From assembly GCA_032622095.1 (NCBI GenBank), contig CP136063.1:267215426-267279425 (forward strand): a stretch of 64,000 nucleotides of DNA, given 5' to 3'. The translations under genes and the position numbers were made by a program. Shown one piece after another: positions 35,545 to 47,334 of this stretch. Within the stretch, counting starts at the first letter, position 1. Every line of letters begins with the position of its first letter. The stretch is from Siphonodentalium dalli (taxonomy: Eukaryota; Mollusca; Scaphopoda; Gadilida; Siphonodentaliidae). Below the pieces are notes generated by a model, which saw only the letters and a program-made list of their open reading frames with translations, searched no databases and was not told the origin of the DNA.

Positions 35545-35872
35545 AAAGTGATGTGAAACACTCAGGTAGGGTGATCAAATAGAAATTGAGAATAATCTTG
35601 CTCAAAATAGTTATTTTTCACGAATATTAATTCAAATTGACAACACACCGCCATAATTATATATTAATTAAATACAATGAATCTCGATGGTGAAATAATT
35701 TGCGTTAGTTTATCGCTGATATCTGCGTCCCGAATCGATATGTAAATATTTACAATTGAGCGTAGTTCAGATGATGTTTTCTATGTAGTGGTATGGTCAA
35801 TTTCTTTGAAATTATCGACGATGTTAGTTGAAAGCTGTGACATTCCCCATGTTGGCATAGCACCCGAACAAG
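35545..35872 (+). repeat. 335-bp interspersed repeat, copy 2
   Basis: Second copy of the 18717-19050 repeat, same orientation. Confidence 0.72.
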
Positions 35873-35964
35873 TCCATATTATGTCTTCAAGAAAAAAAAT
35901 CAGCACTTGGTTGCGTGTATTCTGAAGAGTGTGTTGACCTAAATAACTCTGACTGTTTGTCAAC

Positions 35965-36034
35965 CAAGCCTTAAAATAGTGTGTCTGTCATTTGCAGAAT
36001 GAGGTCCCCAGAGGGTAAATTTAGTGATGCGGTA
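35965..36034. repeat. hAT-like MITE, left arm only
   Basis: CAAGCCTTAAAATAGTGTGT to TTTAGTGATGC, then host sequence. Confidence 0.6.
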
Positions 36035-36073
36035 TTACATTTTGTCGATCTACATTGTACATGTATGTTATCA

Positions 36074-36473
36074 TTAACCCTTTACCCAACAAACCGGCCA
36101 AAACCGGCCAAATAAAGCTTCAACAGCCTAAAATATCTTCGGTCTGTCTCAATAGAACCATACAAATATGGATATCATTGGAACCGGCTTCTTGACCACA
36201 TTGTGATAGTTACAGTTATGCCCTGTGCCAATGCATTCTCTTATATATGCGAGTCGACCATAGGTCGCCTCGCATATATAAGAGAATGCATTGGCCTAAA
36301 AAAAATCTTTTTTTAACACTTTTTACCATTTTTTCTTACAATCTTTAACAATTTTATAATTTTTAATGTGTTAAGCCAATGCATTCTCTTATATATGCGA
36401 GGCGACCTATGGTCGACTCGCATATATAAGAGAATGCATTGGCACAGGGCCCTTCTGTTGGGTAAAGGGTTAA
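36074..36473. mobile_element. TTAA hairpin element, family 1 copy b
   Basis: TTAA at both ends; about 98% alike to 5085-5485 in the same orientation, so a recent pair. Confidence 0.85.
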
Positions 36474-36861
36474 CATAGCCCTCTTATTGTCCCTCTTTGA
36501 TATAAACTCATGAATTTCGTACTATTTTTCACTGAGTTTTAAATTTGCGCAACCATGGGTGCATGAAATATAGTATGGTGTAAACTTAAATATGAGTAAG
36601 GTATGGTATGGAACATACCATATGATCCTGCAGGAACCTAAATCTTGTGGATAGCTTGTGGGTAGCATGGGAAAGATTGGGATTTGAAGTTGACTTGAAT
36701 ACAACTATCTTGGTTAATATATTCACATTCGCAGATAACGTACAAAAGTATTACTTATGAACTGATTTCATCTCACTCAACACAATCAGAAATTGGGGGC
36801 ATGCAGCATCTGCCTTATAACCAATGAGGCTAAAATGTTATTTATTTATCCTGACCCTACC
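36474..36861. other. No feature seen
   Basis: AT-rich; GTATGGTATGGAACATACCATA is a small palindrome near 36599-36620. Confidence 0.45.
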
Positions 36862-37208
36862 TACCGCTATTCTCAAAGTAATTGACCAGAAAAACGGGGT
36901 GATACCCCGGTCATGACCGCGGTGATACCGGTAATAAACGGTAGCGGTATCGAGACGGTCATGGCGTGGAGTTACGGTATTGGGCGATAATGATACTGTG
37001 GTCTTTTAGCGGGCACCGCATTAATTTTGTTGAATACCGCGGTGATTTTCATGGAACTCTTTTAGGGGAGGTATTTACTCACACATACTTGTTCGGGTTA
37101 ACAAGCGGTATCAGTACCGCGGTATTGGAGGATACCGCGGTATAGTACCGCCATATTAACGGGGTGACACCACGTTATTGGTGGTCAATTACTTTAAGTA
37201 TAGCGGTA
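36862..37208. mobile_element. CCGCGG-rich foldback element, copy 1
   Basis: Ends TACCGCTATTCTCAAAG and the complement of TACCGCTATACTTAAAG, followed by GTAATTGACC in each arm. Interior is rich in TACCGCGGTA/GATACCGCGG words (four CCGCGG sites). Confidence 0.7.
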
Positions 37209-37304
37209 CTAGTACATTACCTTTTTATTTTCAATCAAGTCAATAAACACATGAATTGAATAAATGAAATGTATTGAAAAACTTTAATATAAATGTAGCT
37301 TGAA

Positions 37305-37558
37305 CAAGCCTTGAAATAGGGTGTCTGTGATTTGCAGAATGAGGTCCCCAGAGGGTGAATTTAGTGATGCTACCCCGCATAGCGGGCTAGCATCACCAAA
37401 TTCACCCTCTGGGAACCTCATTCTGCTGAGGTGTAAGCAGAATGAGGTCCCCAGAGGGTGAATTTGGTGATGCTAGCCCGCTATGCGGGGTAGCATCACT
37501 AAATTCACCCTCTGGGGACCTCATTCTGCAAATGACAGACACCCTATTTCAAGGCTTG
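37305..37558. mobile_element. hAT-like MITE, double-length
   Basis: 254 bp, very similar to 19810-20067; flanking 8-mers differ (AGCTTGAA / AAAGTAAC), so duplication lost or recombined. Confidence 0.8.
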
Positions 37559-38229
37559 AAAGTAACTTGAAACATTTTCCCTAATCCCATTAATAATGCA
37601 ATAATATAATATATTAAGGCCAACAAATATATAACTATATAACTGTTTCTGGTGACATGTAAGAAAAAAATATGGGAGGGGGGAGGGGGTTGGCTTTTCA
37701 TTTTATTTTAATTCTTCATTTTATTTTCAACTTTGCTTAAAATAAATATGAATGCGCCCCGCCCCCCCCCCCCCCCCCCCCAGACTGTTTCTCCTTGTTT
37801 GTAATGGACTATAAAATATTAAAATAAGCATTCAATTCAATTTATTATTGTAAACTCATCGTCTAATTTGACATGCATGAGTACTATTGTCCTCATTTAC
37901 AAATGAAATATTATAAATACATATCAAATATGGGGGAATACACAGAAGAAAGTAATTATTAATATAAATATTAATATCATCGAGGGGGGGCACCTGTACA
38001 TGTGTATATAGACGTTCATATGCATGGATATAAATGTGGGAATGATAATACTATGGTATAATTATTAGTGGCATATGATGTACATGTATGTGGGACGATT
38101 CCCGGTACATACATCTACTAGTATGTTGTATGAGGGCGGGCATTTTTCGTTGAGCCTCAGAAATGGATCATTAGTGTTTGGGCCTTTTTTAGATATATTG
38201 ATAGATTTACTAGTAGGCTTTCAAGTATT

Positions 38230-38340
38230 TCATTCTGAGGGAATGAGGTGGTATTCATTGCCGAGTTCCTCCATACAAAGAGTGCATCTTCGATCTGAGT
38301 ATGGGGTGTTTGTCCAAGAACCAGTTTCCACCGGAAGTCG
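38230..38340 (-). pseudogene. LINE C-terminal zinc-ribbon remnant
   Basis: Minus-strand frame reads LPVETGSWTNTPYSDRRC then TLCMEELGNEYHLI and stops. The pattern E-T-G, R-x-C-x-x-C, G-(D/N)-E-Y-H is the C-terminal zinc-binding region of many non-LTR retrotransposon polymerases. Flanks are too decayed to extend. Confidence 0.45.
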
Positions 38341-38689
38341 GTGGTTTCTGGTTCTGGTAGAAACAGGTAATAGAATATTACATAATGTTAATCAACTCTG
38401 ACATGCTAATTAAGGGATTTAATAGGGATTTACTGCTGTTGATGTTTACAATAGAGATTGATATTTGCCATGAATAAGCTACTAGTATTAACGGCCCTTC
38501 AGAATGTGCAAGAAAACAACTGTTGCCTGATCCTCGTTTCCATATATACTAACACTTCTATTTTGCATATATGTGTCATCTGTATATTATCAGGCTTTCC
38601 GCCAGGTTTTGGGGAACAGGTCCTGTATCCGCCGAGGGGAAAATGCAGTCAATGTTTTCAATGTCGTGGAAACACTAGTGGACCCTACT

Positions 38690-39610
38690 TTTGTTGTATC
38701 GGCCAATATAGAAGAATCAGAGAGTAGATTTGCTGATCGTTTTGCATCCATTTTCTACCCAAGTTACTATGCTATCAACCGCAATAACTTTAAAACCTAG
38801 AAAATTTATTAGATAAAAATTAATTGCCAGGTTATAGATCACCGGTGGTGAAGGCATTGCGTTGTTCCAAGTATACGGAAACGCGCCTGTTGAAGTTAAA
38901 CGACTCACTATTCAAGACTCAGCAGATAGTTCGGATGCATAACGTGCCGGAATATAACACTTAGCAGATAGACGATTAGCAGGTTGGAAGCAATGAAGGA
39001 ATAGCATAAAGGCGCAATGTTTTAGTTCTAAACATCAAGCTAAATTATAATAAACATAGATAAGATGCTTTGAAAAATATGGAGTGATATATATATTTTA
39101 CGACATGAAGATAGAATCAGTGGGTATGATTAAATTATCGGCTGTCATTTTTCGTAACCTAACCGCAGCAACGTAACCAGCGGACTCCAAAGCATGTGTT
39201 CTAGCGCTGTCGGTTTGATCACTTCCTCAGTTCATCTAACTGTGTCTGCAGGTTGGAGCTAGCGTGCAACGTGCAGAGCCAGATGTGCTCGTTCAGAATC
39301 CAGAGCATTTCAGTAAAAACTAAATAAAGTGTACTCTATATTCTAATGGAACACATCGACCCTGCACGTTGAAAGTTAGCTCCGACCTACAGACATCTAA
39401 CTTTTAGTGCTAGATCGGTCCGAGTGTGTATTATCGCTAGAAATCAAATAAAGTTATCAACTATTTAAATTTCTTAGTACTGTCCCAACAAAATTGAGAA
39501 GTAAACATCTTTATACCTTTATACATATGGAATATGTCCTGTGGTATAACAGAAGGGGAAAAATTGGCTGGCGGAATGGGACCATTAAAGGGACCCCCTG
39601 CCCTACTAGC
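38690..39610 (+). repeat. Interspersed repeat, copy 1 (about 0.9 kb)
   Basis: Matches 46085-45532 in reverse: GCAAAACGATCAGC complement, AAGCATGTGTTCTAGCG, CAAAATTGAGAAGTAAACAT and CAGAAGGGGAAAAATTGGCT blocks in the same order. Contains the MITE 39241-39393. Identity unknown. Confidence 0.65.
39241..39393. mobile_element. 153-bp MITE with 8-bp duplication
   Basis: Flanked by CATCTAAC (39233-39240, 39394-39401). Ends TGTCTGCAGGTTGGAGC and GCTCCGACCTACAGA. The related repeat at 45530-46085 lacks it. Confidence 0.75.
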
Positions 39611-40881
39611 CTGATATTATGTTATTTGTTTGGATTTGGAAATAAAAATATGTTTACACCAACTGGACATACATCTATGTGCTGCATACGGTAGTGGTTA
39701 TCTTAATGCCACATAGTGGTATTAGCTGTAAATACACTTAATAATATTTGCTTTTGAACTGTTCCTGGTATTAAAATAGGTCGATAAATACTTGAACTAC
39801 CTTTCTATGGACATTATATGTCCCAGAAAGATGCATTGAAGTCATAACAGACACAATTTTAAACACAGTGTTTTTGGGTCCCAAACAAACAACAGCCATA
39901 TGCAAGACATGGAACAGAATAGAGCGTTTAGAGGTACATGTACATGTAGTCTATTCCTGATATGGTAGAAATAATGAGCTTTGTTTTACTTCTGTGCGAA
40001 AAATTGAGAAACAGCTGGAAAATGGCTCTGGCAATGAACAGTATTTTTCAGATCATATGAAGCCGTCATGTCGATATTTTGTGTATTTGTCAATCTATCT
40101 TATACTTTATAGACATAATTTGGAAGCTCGATTGAGCCATGTGTGTTTAAAACAACTGTCAAATATTATTAGCCAGGAAGGCTGTGATGTGATAAATTAT
40201 AAGGCTTTACACTTGTAGTTAAAATTAATATATTCAAATTAATAGTCCTAAGGGAACAACACATTACTGTGTCTTTATATAGAATTGCTTGGGTGAGCTG
40301 TACCTGGGGCAGACATCCTGTACCGGTATCATGTCCTTGGAGATTGATAGCAATTATTGAGCACCATAAACAAAACCACCTTTTTCTAATAGAATAGTGC
40401 ATAATGACTATCAGGTTATTTTTTGAAGGATTTGGGATAGAGCAGAGCTGGGTTCTCAAATCTTGATTTAAGATGGCTTTCAAGCAATTTCATTTGTCCA
40501 GACATACATGTTCTTTAAATTTGTTTGAGGAAATGCGAGTTAATTTTAACGTTACATTTAGCCAATAAAATACATTTCAAGATACCACCATGCACCAGGG
40601 GCGCCGGAAGAGGGGGGCAGAGGGGGCAGCTGACCCCCGTGCCCTTGACCAAGGGGGGGGGGGGGGGGGCAGGACTTGCCCTTTTTCTGGAGACATAAAA
40701 TGCTTTTTGTGTGTTTAATCTCGTGTTTTTATAGCAAAATGTGACTTTTTTGGTCCAAATACCACCAATTTCACAAGGAATATTAATTTTTTGTCAATTT
40801 TATCACAAAACGGCCATAAAAACTGACAAATACCATTAAAATAGGGATTTTTGCCACAATGAATTTGTGGTTATTTTCCCA
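39611..40881. other. No gene seen; one hAT-type terminus
   Basis: CAGGGGCGCCGGAAGAGGGG at 40597 resembles a hAT end and also occurs at 44646; partner ends not found. A poly(G) run at 40650-40669. GACAAATACCATTAAAATAG and the stretch before the satellite are unremarkable. Confidence 0.45.
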
Positions 40882-41915
40882 CATACTTATTATTTATGTG
40901 GGCAGTAGCCTCTATACGGGCGCCTGTGGCGCATAAGATACTATGGGTGGCGGGATGGGGTGGTGGGTGGGAACTCATACTTATTATTTATGTGGGCATT
41001 AGCCTCTATACGGGCGCCTGTGGCGCATAAGATACTATGGGTGGCGGGATGGGGTGGTGGGTGGGAACTCATACTTATTATTTATGTGGGCATTAGCCTC
41101 TATACGGGCGCCTGTGGCGCATAAGATACTATGGGTGGCGGGATGGGGTGGTGGGTGGGAACTCATACTTATTATTTATGTGGGCAGTAGCCTCTATACG
41201 GGCGCCTGTGGCGCATAAGATACTATGGGTGGCGGGATGGGGTGGTGGGTGGGAACTCATACTTATTATTTATGTGGGCATTAGCCTCTATACGGGCGCC
41301 TGTGGCGCATAAGATACTATGGGTGGCGGGATGGGGTGGTGGGTGGGAACTCATACTTATTATTTATGTGGACAGTAGCCTCTATACGGGCGCCTGTGGC
41401 GCATAAGATACTATGGGTGGCGGGATGGGGTGGTGGGTCGGAACTCATACTTATTATTTATGTGGGCAGTAGCCTCTATACGGGCGCCTGTGGCGCATAA
41501 GATACTATGGGTGGCGAGATGGGGTGGTGGGTGGGAACTCATACTTATTATTTATGTGGGCATTAGCCTCTATACGGGCGCCTGTGGCGCATAAGATACT
41601 ATGGGTGGCGGGATGGGGTGGTGGGTGGGAACTCATACTTATTATTTATGTGGGCAGTAGCCTCTATACGGGCGCCTGTGGCGCATAAGATACTATGGGT
41701 GGCGGGATGGGGTGGTGGGTGGGAACTCATACTTATTATTTATGTGGGCAGTAGCCTCTATACGGGCGCCTGTGGCGCATAAGATACTATGGGTGGCGAG
41801 ATGGGGTGGTGGGTGGGAACTCATACTTATTATTTATGTGGGCATTAGCCTCTATACGGGCGCCTGTGGCGCATAAGATACTATGGGTGGCGGGATGGGG
41901 TGGTGGGTGGGAACT
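40882..41915. repeat. 94-bp satellite, 11 copies, G-rich
   Basis: Exact 94-bp period. Each unit has CATACTTATTATTTATGTGG, GGGCGCCTGTGGCGC and a G-run tract GGGTGGCGGGATGGGG followed by TGGTGGGTGGG. Copies differ at only a few sites (CAGTAG/CATTAG, GGCGGG/GGCGAG), pointing to recent amplification. Confidence 0.95.
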
Positions 41916-43326
41916 CATACTTATTATTTGAGAATGCTTAGCATGTTTGTGGGGCTGCATGGATAGTTGTAGATATTAAAGATGTATCTGACAGCTCGGT
42001 GTTTTCAATTTTTGTTTTGTGACTAGAATGAATTCGGGCAGATTATATATGTTCATTAAAGCTGAAACTCATCCAGTATTATCACTCATGTTTGTCTGCA
42101 CACAACAATCATATGTAAACAACTCTGCAATCAGTATTCAGTTATAAGTGTTCATCTTATATGGCGATATCCCATACCAGTATACATGTACATGTACAAT
42201 CAGCTGCAAGTTGCAGCCTACAACATCTCTAACAAAACATATTCCTGGGCATGATATGAAATGATGTAAATAACAAGTAAGTTCTGTATAAACAGTACTT
42301 TGAGAATAATTCACCAAATGATTCATACACTCACGTCTGAACTAAAAAATCCATTGATTTGAACCACCAGCATATCCCTATTAATAACAATTACCATAGC
42401 ACCTAATTAACGAACCAGCAGCTGATTCGGCTGGCTCAGACTACAACTTTTAGTGTGTTTGATAAAAGTTGAAATATAAGACTTACAAATTATCTTTTTT
42501 TTAATTTGTAATTGGCATAGCTTTATCACAAACTAAAAATCATTATTTTTGGATATATCTGAACGACAAAAAACAATATTGAAACTCCCAACTACAACTT
42601 ATCCCCTACTCAGACTCCCAAAATCAACAAGAAAATTTAGAAGTTTCAACAAGAAAAGTGTTATCGTAGTTTTCAAAAACACAAACATTGGGCGCTGTCA
42701 TGACTCATATCTAATCCCATACTATTCCATCTAATTTGTCTGCTAGTTAATGTCTCTATATATTCAAGAAGATTGTTATACTTGCTGTATTACTTTGTGT
42801 GTTTCTGAAATGGTTATTGTCACAAGACTTTGATTGGATTCGTACCCAGCTTTTCAAACTATTGACAAGTTTACTCACTTGTTCCTGGCAAAATTATTCA
42901 TATTGTATAATAAACTGTTTGTTTGCCTACCCAAGAAAAAGCCTCCTATTGGAAAATTTTATCAGCCTCACAAATAAGAAGTTTTATTTTTATAATATTG
43001 TTCAGCCAAAGATATTTACTTCTGATATGTCATAAGATAGATGGCCTTATTAACAAAGTTATCAGTTTGTATGATGAAATGTTTTATACTATTATAAATT
43101 GAGTTGTAAAATAATAATATTTATCAAACACCATTCATTGGATTATTTCGGAATGGGTGGAGGTACTAGTACATGTACTCGCTCAGTACATGTACTGTGT
43201 GTAATGGTATTCATTATTACAATGTGTGTAAACAAATACTCATTTCTTATCGCATTGGTCATGTATCAATCAGAATGAGATGTCCCTCAATTCACATCAA
43301 GCTTGAAAATCGGTCCTGATTTTCGA
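41916..43326. other. No gene seen
   Basis: AT-rich with a GGTACTAGTACATGTACTCG run near 43162. Frames are short and without family resemblance. Confidence 0.5.
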
Positions 43327-43690
43327 CCATGTACAGTATGTGCTCTTGTTGAAAATGATGAAATTAAAAACAAAATATAATTACGACCTACGGTACCTAC
43401 AGTAATTCCCAAAATAATCGACTCCTTAACCACAGCAGAATTATGGGTAATTTTTCAGGATTTAGTCGGAAATATGGCTTGTTGCCATTCATCGGAAAGC
43501 TCTCACTGTTTTTGACCTTGTACAGTATGTGCTCTTGTCGAAAATGAAGAAAGTAAAAACAAAATATAATTATGACATACCGTAATGCCCTAAATAATCG
43601 ATTCCTTAACCTTTTAATGAGGTAACCACAGCAGAATTATGGGTAATTATTCAGGATTTAGTCAGAAATACGGCTTGTTGCCATTCATCG
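43327..43690. repeat. Tandem duplication carrying two half pogo-like MITEs
   Basis: Host segment GTACAGTATGTGCTCTTG through AACAAAATATAATTA plus the left MITE arm occurs twice (43327-43507 and 43514-43690), so the half-MITE was amplified with its flank rather than inserted twice. The second unit has a small insertion (TTTTAATGAGGTAACC). Confidence 0.7.
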
Positions 43691-43896
43691 AATATGAGAA
43701 TGGAAATTTTGCCATTGCAGGTACCGGTAGTTATCATTAGTACTGAGAAACACTGAAATGTTGAATTCCATATTGATATAAATGAAAAATTATCCTGGAA
43801 TTCTATGATTTAAAGTGTTTTGGTCTAAATTTATAAATTTTATCGTCCAACCAGGCCAAGCTATGATTCACTCTGATATGCCAAATTACACTAATC

Positions 43897-44113
43897 TACA
43901 GTAATGCTCTAAATAACCGACTCCTTAACCACAGCCCAATTATGGGTAACTTTTCAGGATTTAGTCGGAAATATGGCTTGTTGCCATTCATCGGAAAGCT
44001 CTCAGTGAGAGCTTTCCGTTGAATGGCAACAAGCCATATTTCCAACTAAATCCTGAAAAGTTACCCATAATTGTGCTGTGGTTAAGGAGTCGATTATTTA
44101 GAGCATTACTGTA
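43897..44113. mobile_element. Pogo-like palindromic MITE, full copy
   Basis: 217 bp, TACAGTAATGCTC to TACTGTA. Confidence 0.8.
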
Positions 44114-44336
44114 TCAAAAAGGCCTGGGTTTAGCCATAACAAGTTTAAACCTCTGATGGTAAAATGAGATGGTTGTGTTTTGATTTGCACAATTTTTCAC
44201 GATGGTGCACCTTGGATTATAATTTGTTCTAATTTTATCACCATTGGGAAGAATGATGAGAAATTCTCTTGTCGCCGGTATGTTTCTCATGCTCCCTAGT
44301 GAATTTACCTTATGTGGTAACTGGACGCAGGCTCAC

Positions 44337-44640
44337 GCCTCTTTGTCCAGATCATCGATTTCATCTTCGGGGGTGACAGAGCAATCTCTTTTACCCCTTT
44401 CCTCTGGTTTATGTTCTACGTCTTCGTTCTGGTTTGTTTTACTGTTGTTTTCTGAGGGAGACAGAGCAATCTCTTTTTCCCCACTTCTTCTGATTGTACT
44501 GATATCTACGTTTCTTTTTGGTATGTCATCCATATCTTCTGTAACTGTTTTGTAGGGAGTCAGAGCAATCTCTTTTTCCCTATTGACTCCTTCGTTCCAT
44601 ATTGTTTCTTCATTTTCCAGTGTTTTCCATAAGGTGGTGC
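44337..44640 (-). CDS. Possible acidic exon with EKEIAL repeats
   Basis: The minus-strand frame is open and strongly acidic, with a repeated motif: EKEIALTP, EKEIALSP and a diverged KRDCSVTP, spaced about 30-35 residues. The matching DNA repeats (CAGAGCAATCTCTTT on the + strand) lie near 44379, 44463 and 44561. The frame reaches a stop at 44333, but a good donor (GC/GTGAGC) sits at 44336, so it may be an internal exon rather than a C-terminus. Its other side abuts a hAT-type end (CAGGGGCGCCGGAAG) at 44646, so the true acceptor is unclear and I found no convincing one. It could be the stem region of the minus-strand gene starting at 47334, or a low-complexity chance frame. Confidence 0.33.
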
Positions 44641-44746
44641 ATGGCAGGGGCGCCGGAAGCATCCAAGGGCAGGGGGGGCAGAGCCTACAAAAAGGGCACT
44701 TTTCCCGCAAAAAAGGGCATTTTCTCCGCAAACTCAGGAAAATAAC

Positions 44747-44923
44747 TCTCAGGTGCCAAATAAACATGCAGGCACGTTTATTAATTTGGACTGAAAAATA
44801 CATAACATCACGTTTATTTGGCAATGAAATACATAGTGAAAATGCCATCACTATTATTAATATTAGCAAAATTTACAGCCCAGCACTCATATTTGGCCAT
44901 CAAGTTTATTTGGCACCTGAGAG
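44747..44923. mobile_element. Short MITE with perfect 20-bp inverted ends
   Basis: CTCTCAGGTGCCAAATAAAC (44747-44766) and its exact complement (44904-44923). A related fragment ACTCTCAGGTGC lies near 62259. Confidence 0.65.
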
Positions 44924-45039
44924 TACTAGTACCGGTACTCTTAGCAGAAGAAGAGATTTCTCCTCTCTTATTCTCTTCCTCAAAATCTGATATACATGTA
45001 ACCATCCATGACTCTGTTCCTCTTACACCTACACAATCT

Positions 45040-45243
45040 TGACCACAAACTTCTCCGCCCCTTCTACCAACCAAACTACCTGAGCACTTTCTTCTATCCT
45101 CGAACAATTTCTCTTTGGAACAATATTCCAACCGGCACAGCCTATATCCAGGATGCATTAGAATTTAAGGATGCCCTCCACAATCATTTATATGAGCCCA
45201 GTAAAGGCAAGCAGGGCTCCTCCACAGAACTACCACCAGCCTG
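45040..45243 (+). pseudogene. LINE ORF2 C-terminal remnant
   Basis: Plus-strand frame has YLSTFFYPRTISLWNNIPTG and later FKDALHNHLYEPSKG, then stop TGA at 45242. The F-F-x-P-R-T-I-x-x-W-N-x-x-P motif is the usual C-terminus of Jockey/CR1-group polymerases. A different LINE from the 48-51 kb copy. Confidence 0.6.
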
Positions 45244-45529
45244 ATCACCATAGTGCCAAACGAATGGCACTAGTACCAAATTTTAATACTCTTAATTTAA
45301 TAATAATTATTTAAACAAACGAATTCTTTTACCCATAAATATCTTTTATTCATGCACCCAGGGGGGGGGGTCGGATAAGAAGTGCCATGACAGTAGGCTG
45401 AAATTTTTTTTTCCGCCTCTTGGGTACCCACCACCCCCCTATTTGAAGGAAAAAATATTTTTTCCAATTTCATGCGGGGTACCCACCCCCTTTTTACCTC
45501 CAAATCCAGCCAAATCACCCCTTATTCAG

Positions 45530-46085
45530 GGTTTCCGCTATAGCGGCAGGGGATCCCTTTTTGGACCCCATTCCGCCAGCCAATTTTTCCCCTTCTGTCA
45601 TACCACAGGACATATTCCATATGATAATGTCTACAGGTATAAAGATGTTTACTTCTCAATTTTGTTGGGACAGTACTAAGAAATTTAAATAGTTGACAAC
45701 TTATTTGATTTCTAGCGAGAATACACTCGGACCGATCTAACACGAACTGAGGAAGTGATCAAACCGACATCGATAGAACACATGCTTTGGAGTCCGCTAG
45801 TTACATTGCTATGGTTAGGTTATAAAAAATGACCGCCGGTAATTTAATCATGTTATATTCCGGTACAATATGTATCCGAACTTTCTGCCGAGTCTTGAAT
45901 AGTGGCCGTTTAACTTCAACGGGCGTGTTTCCGTATACAGCAATTAATTTTTATCTAATAACTTTTATATGTTTTAAAGATATTGCAGTTGATAGCATAG
46001 TAACTTAGGTAGAAAATGGATGCAAAACGATCAGCGAATCTACTCTCTGTTTCTTCTATTGGCCGATAAAACAAAAGTAGGTCCA
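45530..46085 (-). repeat. Interspersed repeat, copy 2, reverse
   Basis: Reverse of 38690-39610 without the 153-bp MITE and with other small losses. Flanked by direct repeats CCAATTTCATGCRGGGTACC (about 45461 and 46098) that may come from a flanking duplication. Confidence 0.6.
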
Positions 46086-46129
46086 CGAAAAAAAATTCCA
46101 ATTTCATGCAGGGTACCCACCCACGTTTT

Positions 46130-47124
46130 ACTTAAAAATCTGTAGCCTTACAACATTTAGGCTTGGTATTTGTTTCAGTTATAAAGTCTGAGAACAGATA
46201 AGAATTGTATAAACCTGCAGCACCCATTGTTATCCTGTTTGTTTTTGTTTATCAATTGACTCATGACTTGTAAACAAGTTTAATATATGAACATTTTACC
46301 ATACCGGGTATTTCCAATGCTTGTCTGTAATCACTTCAAATACAACTGTATCGAAAATATAAAATAAAAATTTAGGCAAAACATTTATGCTAAATAGTAA
46401 TGGACCCACACGATCTTATACCATCTGACAACATGGCATTTAACAGATTGATCAGCATTCATATGGCTTTGATGTGAAATTGTGTAAAAAAAAACCAATA
46501 AATTAAACTAAAAAATCAAACAAAAATCTGGATGTGGCTTTAAATTGCATTCAATACTTTCTAGCATGATGAGATTTCCATGTTTGCCTCTTATGCTGTC
46601 TGATCAGGTCTAATGAGTAAACATTAATGATATAAATAAATAGCTTTATTCATTTTTATTTACTTTAATCATGGGTGTCATAATTGTCCATTTTCATCTT
46701 GAACCAGTGGCGTTGGTACTTGACAATGTGATCTGATGCAAAAGACGAAATTGTGAGTGTTGGTTTGTAAGCGGGATTTCTGAGAAGCATTATGCCTATA
46801 TCCACACAAACTACCCCCTTAAGCCCTGACCTAAGTGTCATACATACTATAACAATGATGCTGAACACTTTGAGGCAATTATATTGCAGAAATGTTGTAA
46901 GAGAAAAAACTGTGACCACTTGGAAAAAAGTGCCTTTTTTCGCGGCTGAACCACCCACCCACCCCGTCCTACTGTATGGAAAAAAATGAATGACCCCCCC
47001 CCCCTGATGCACCCCCTAATAGTCTTCAGTTCAGTGAGGGTATGGGGCAAACTGTACATGTACCTGTCATATTTAATTTCAGATATTGCCAATTAGATAA
47101 TATAGTGCGCTATGCTTGTCTTAC
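46130..47124. other. No exon identified
   Basis: Would be intron 1 of the minus-strand gene. Poly(C) at 46996-47005; no repeat recognised. A missed exon is possible. Confidence 0.4.
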
Positions 47125-47334
47125 CTGCATACGTTGAGATATATCCACTGGATCATCCGAAGGTAGCATGTCAGATCTTTGACCCCTCTTAAAGTTATCC
47201 TCATTTCCTAATTGACTGCCATAAAAATTATAGCCTAAAAATGCCTGTATGCTTAGAATAATGAATGCTAAGAAGCCAAACCATCTATATTTCATACACA
47301 GTCTCCGAGAAGATGCTATTCTTGATATAGCCAT
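47125..47334 (-). CDS. Type II membrane protein, first coding exon (Golgi-enzyme-like N-terminus)
   Basis: Seventy codons from ATG at 47334 to a phase-0 GTAAGA donor (GT at 47124-47123). Layout: a short basic cytosolic tail (about residues 1-17, with RRLCMKYR), one hydrophobic anchor (about 18-38, WFGFLAFIILSIQAFLGYNF), then a polar acidic stem. A second Met at residue 14 is an alternative start. This is the usual N-terminus of a Golgi type II enzyme. The pattern of Leu, a single Gln and a closing N-F in the anchor recalls peptide O-xylosyltransferases, but that is a weak guess. The gene points away from HAP40, so the two probably share a promoter region. Downstream exons lie at lower coordinates; see 44337-44640. 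No transposon homology seen. Confidence 0.6.

Noticed and set aside
38458-38800. Two plus frames of 75-89 codons
   Set aside because: They fall in a repeat also found at 45530-46085, where the frame is not kept.
44244-44555. Plus frame of 103 codons
   Set aside because: Ser/Leu-rich antisense of the acidic repeat segment; no motif of its own.
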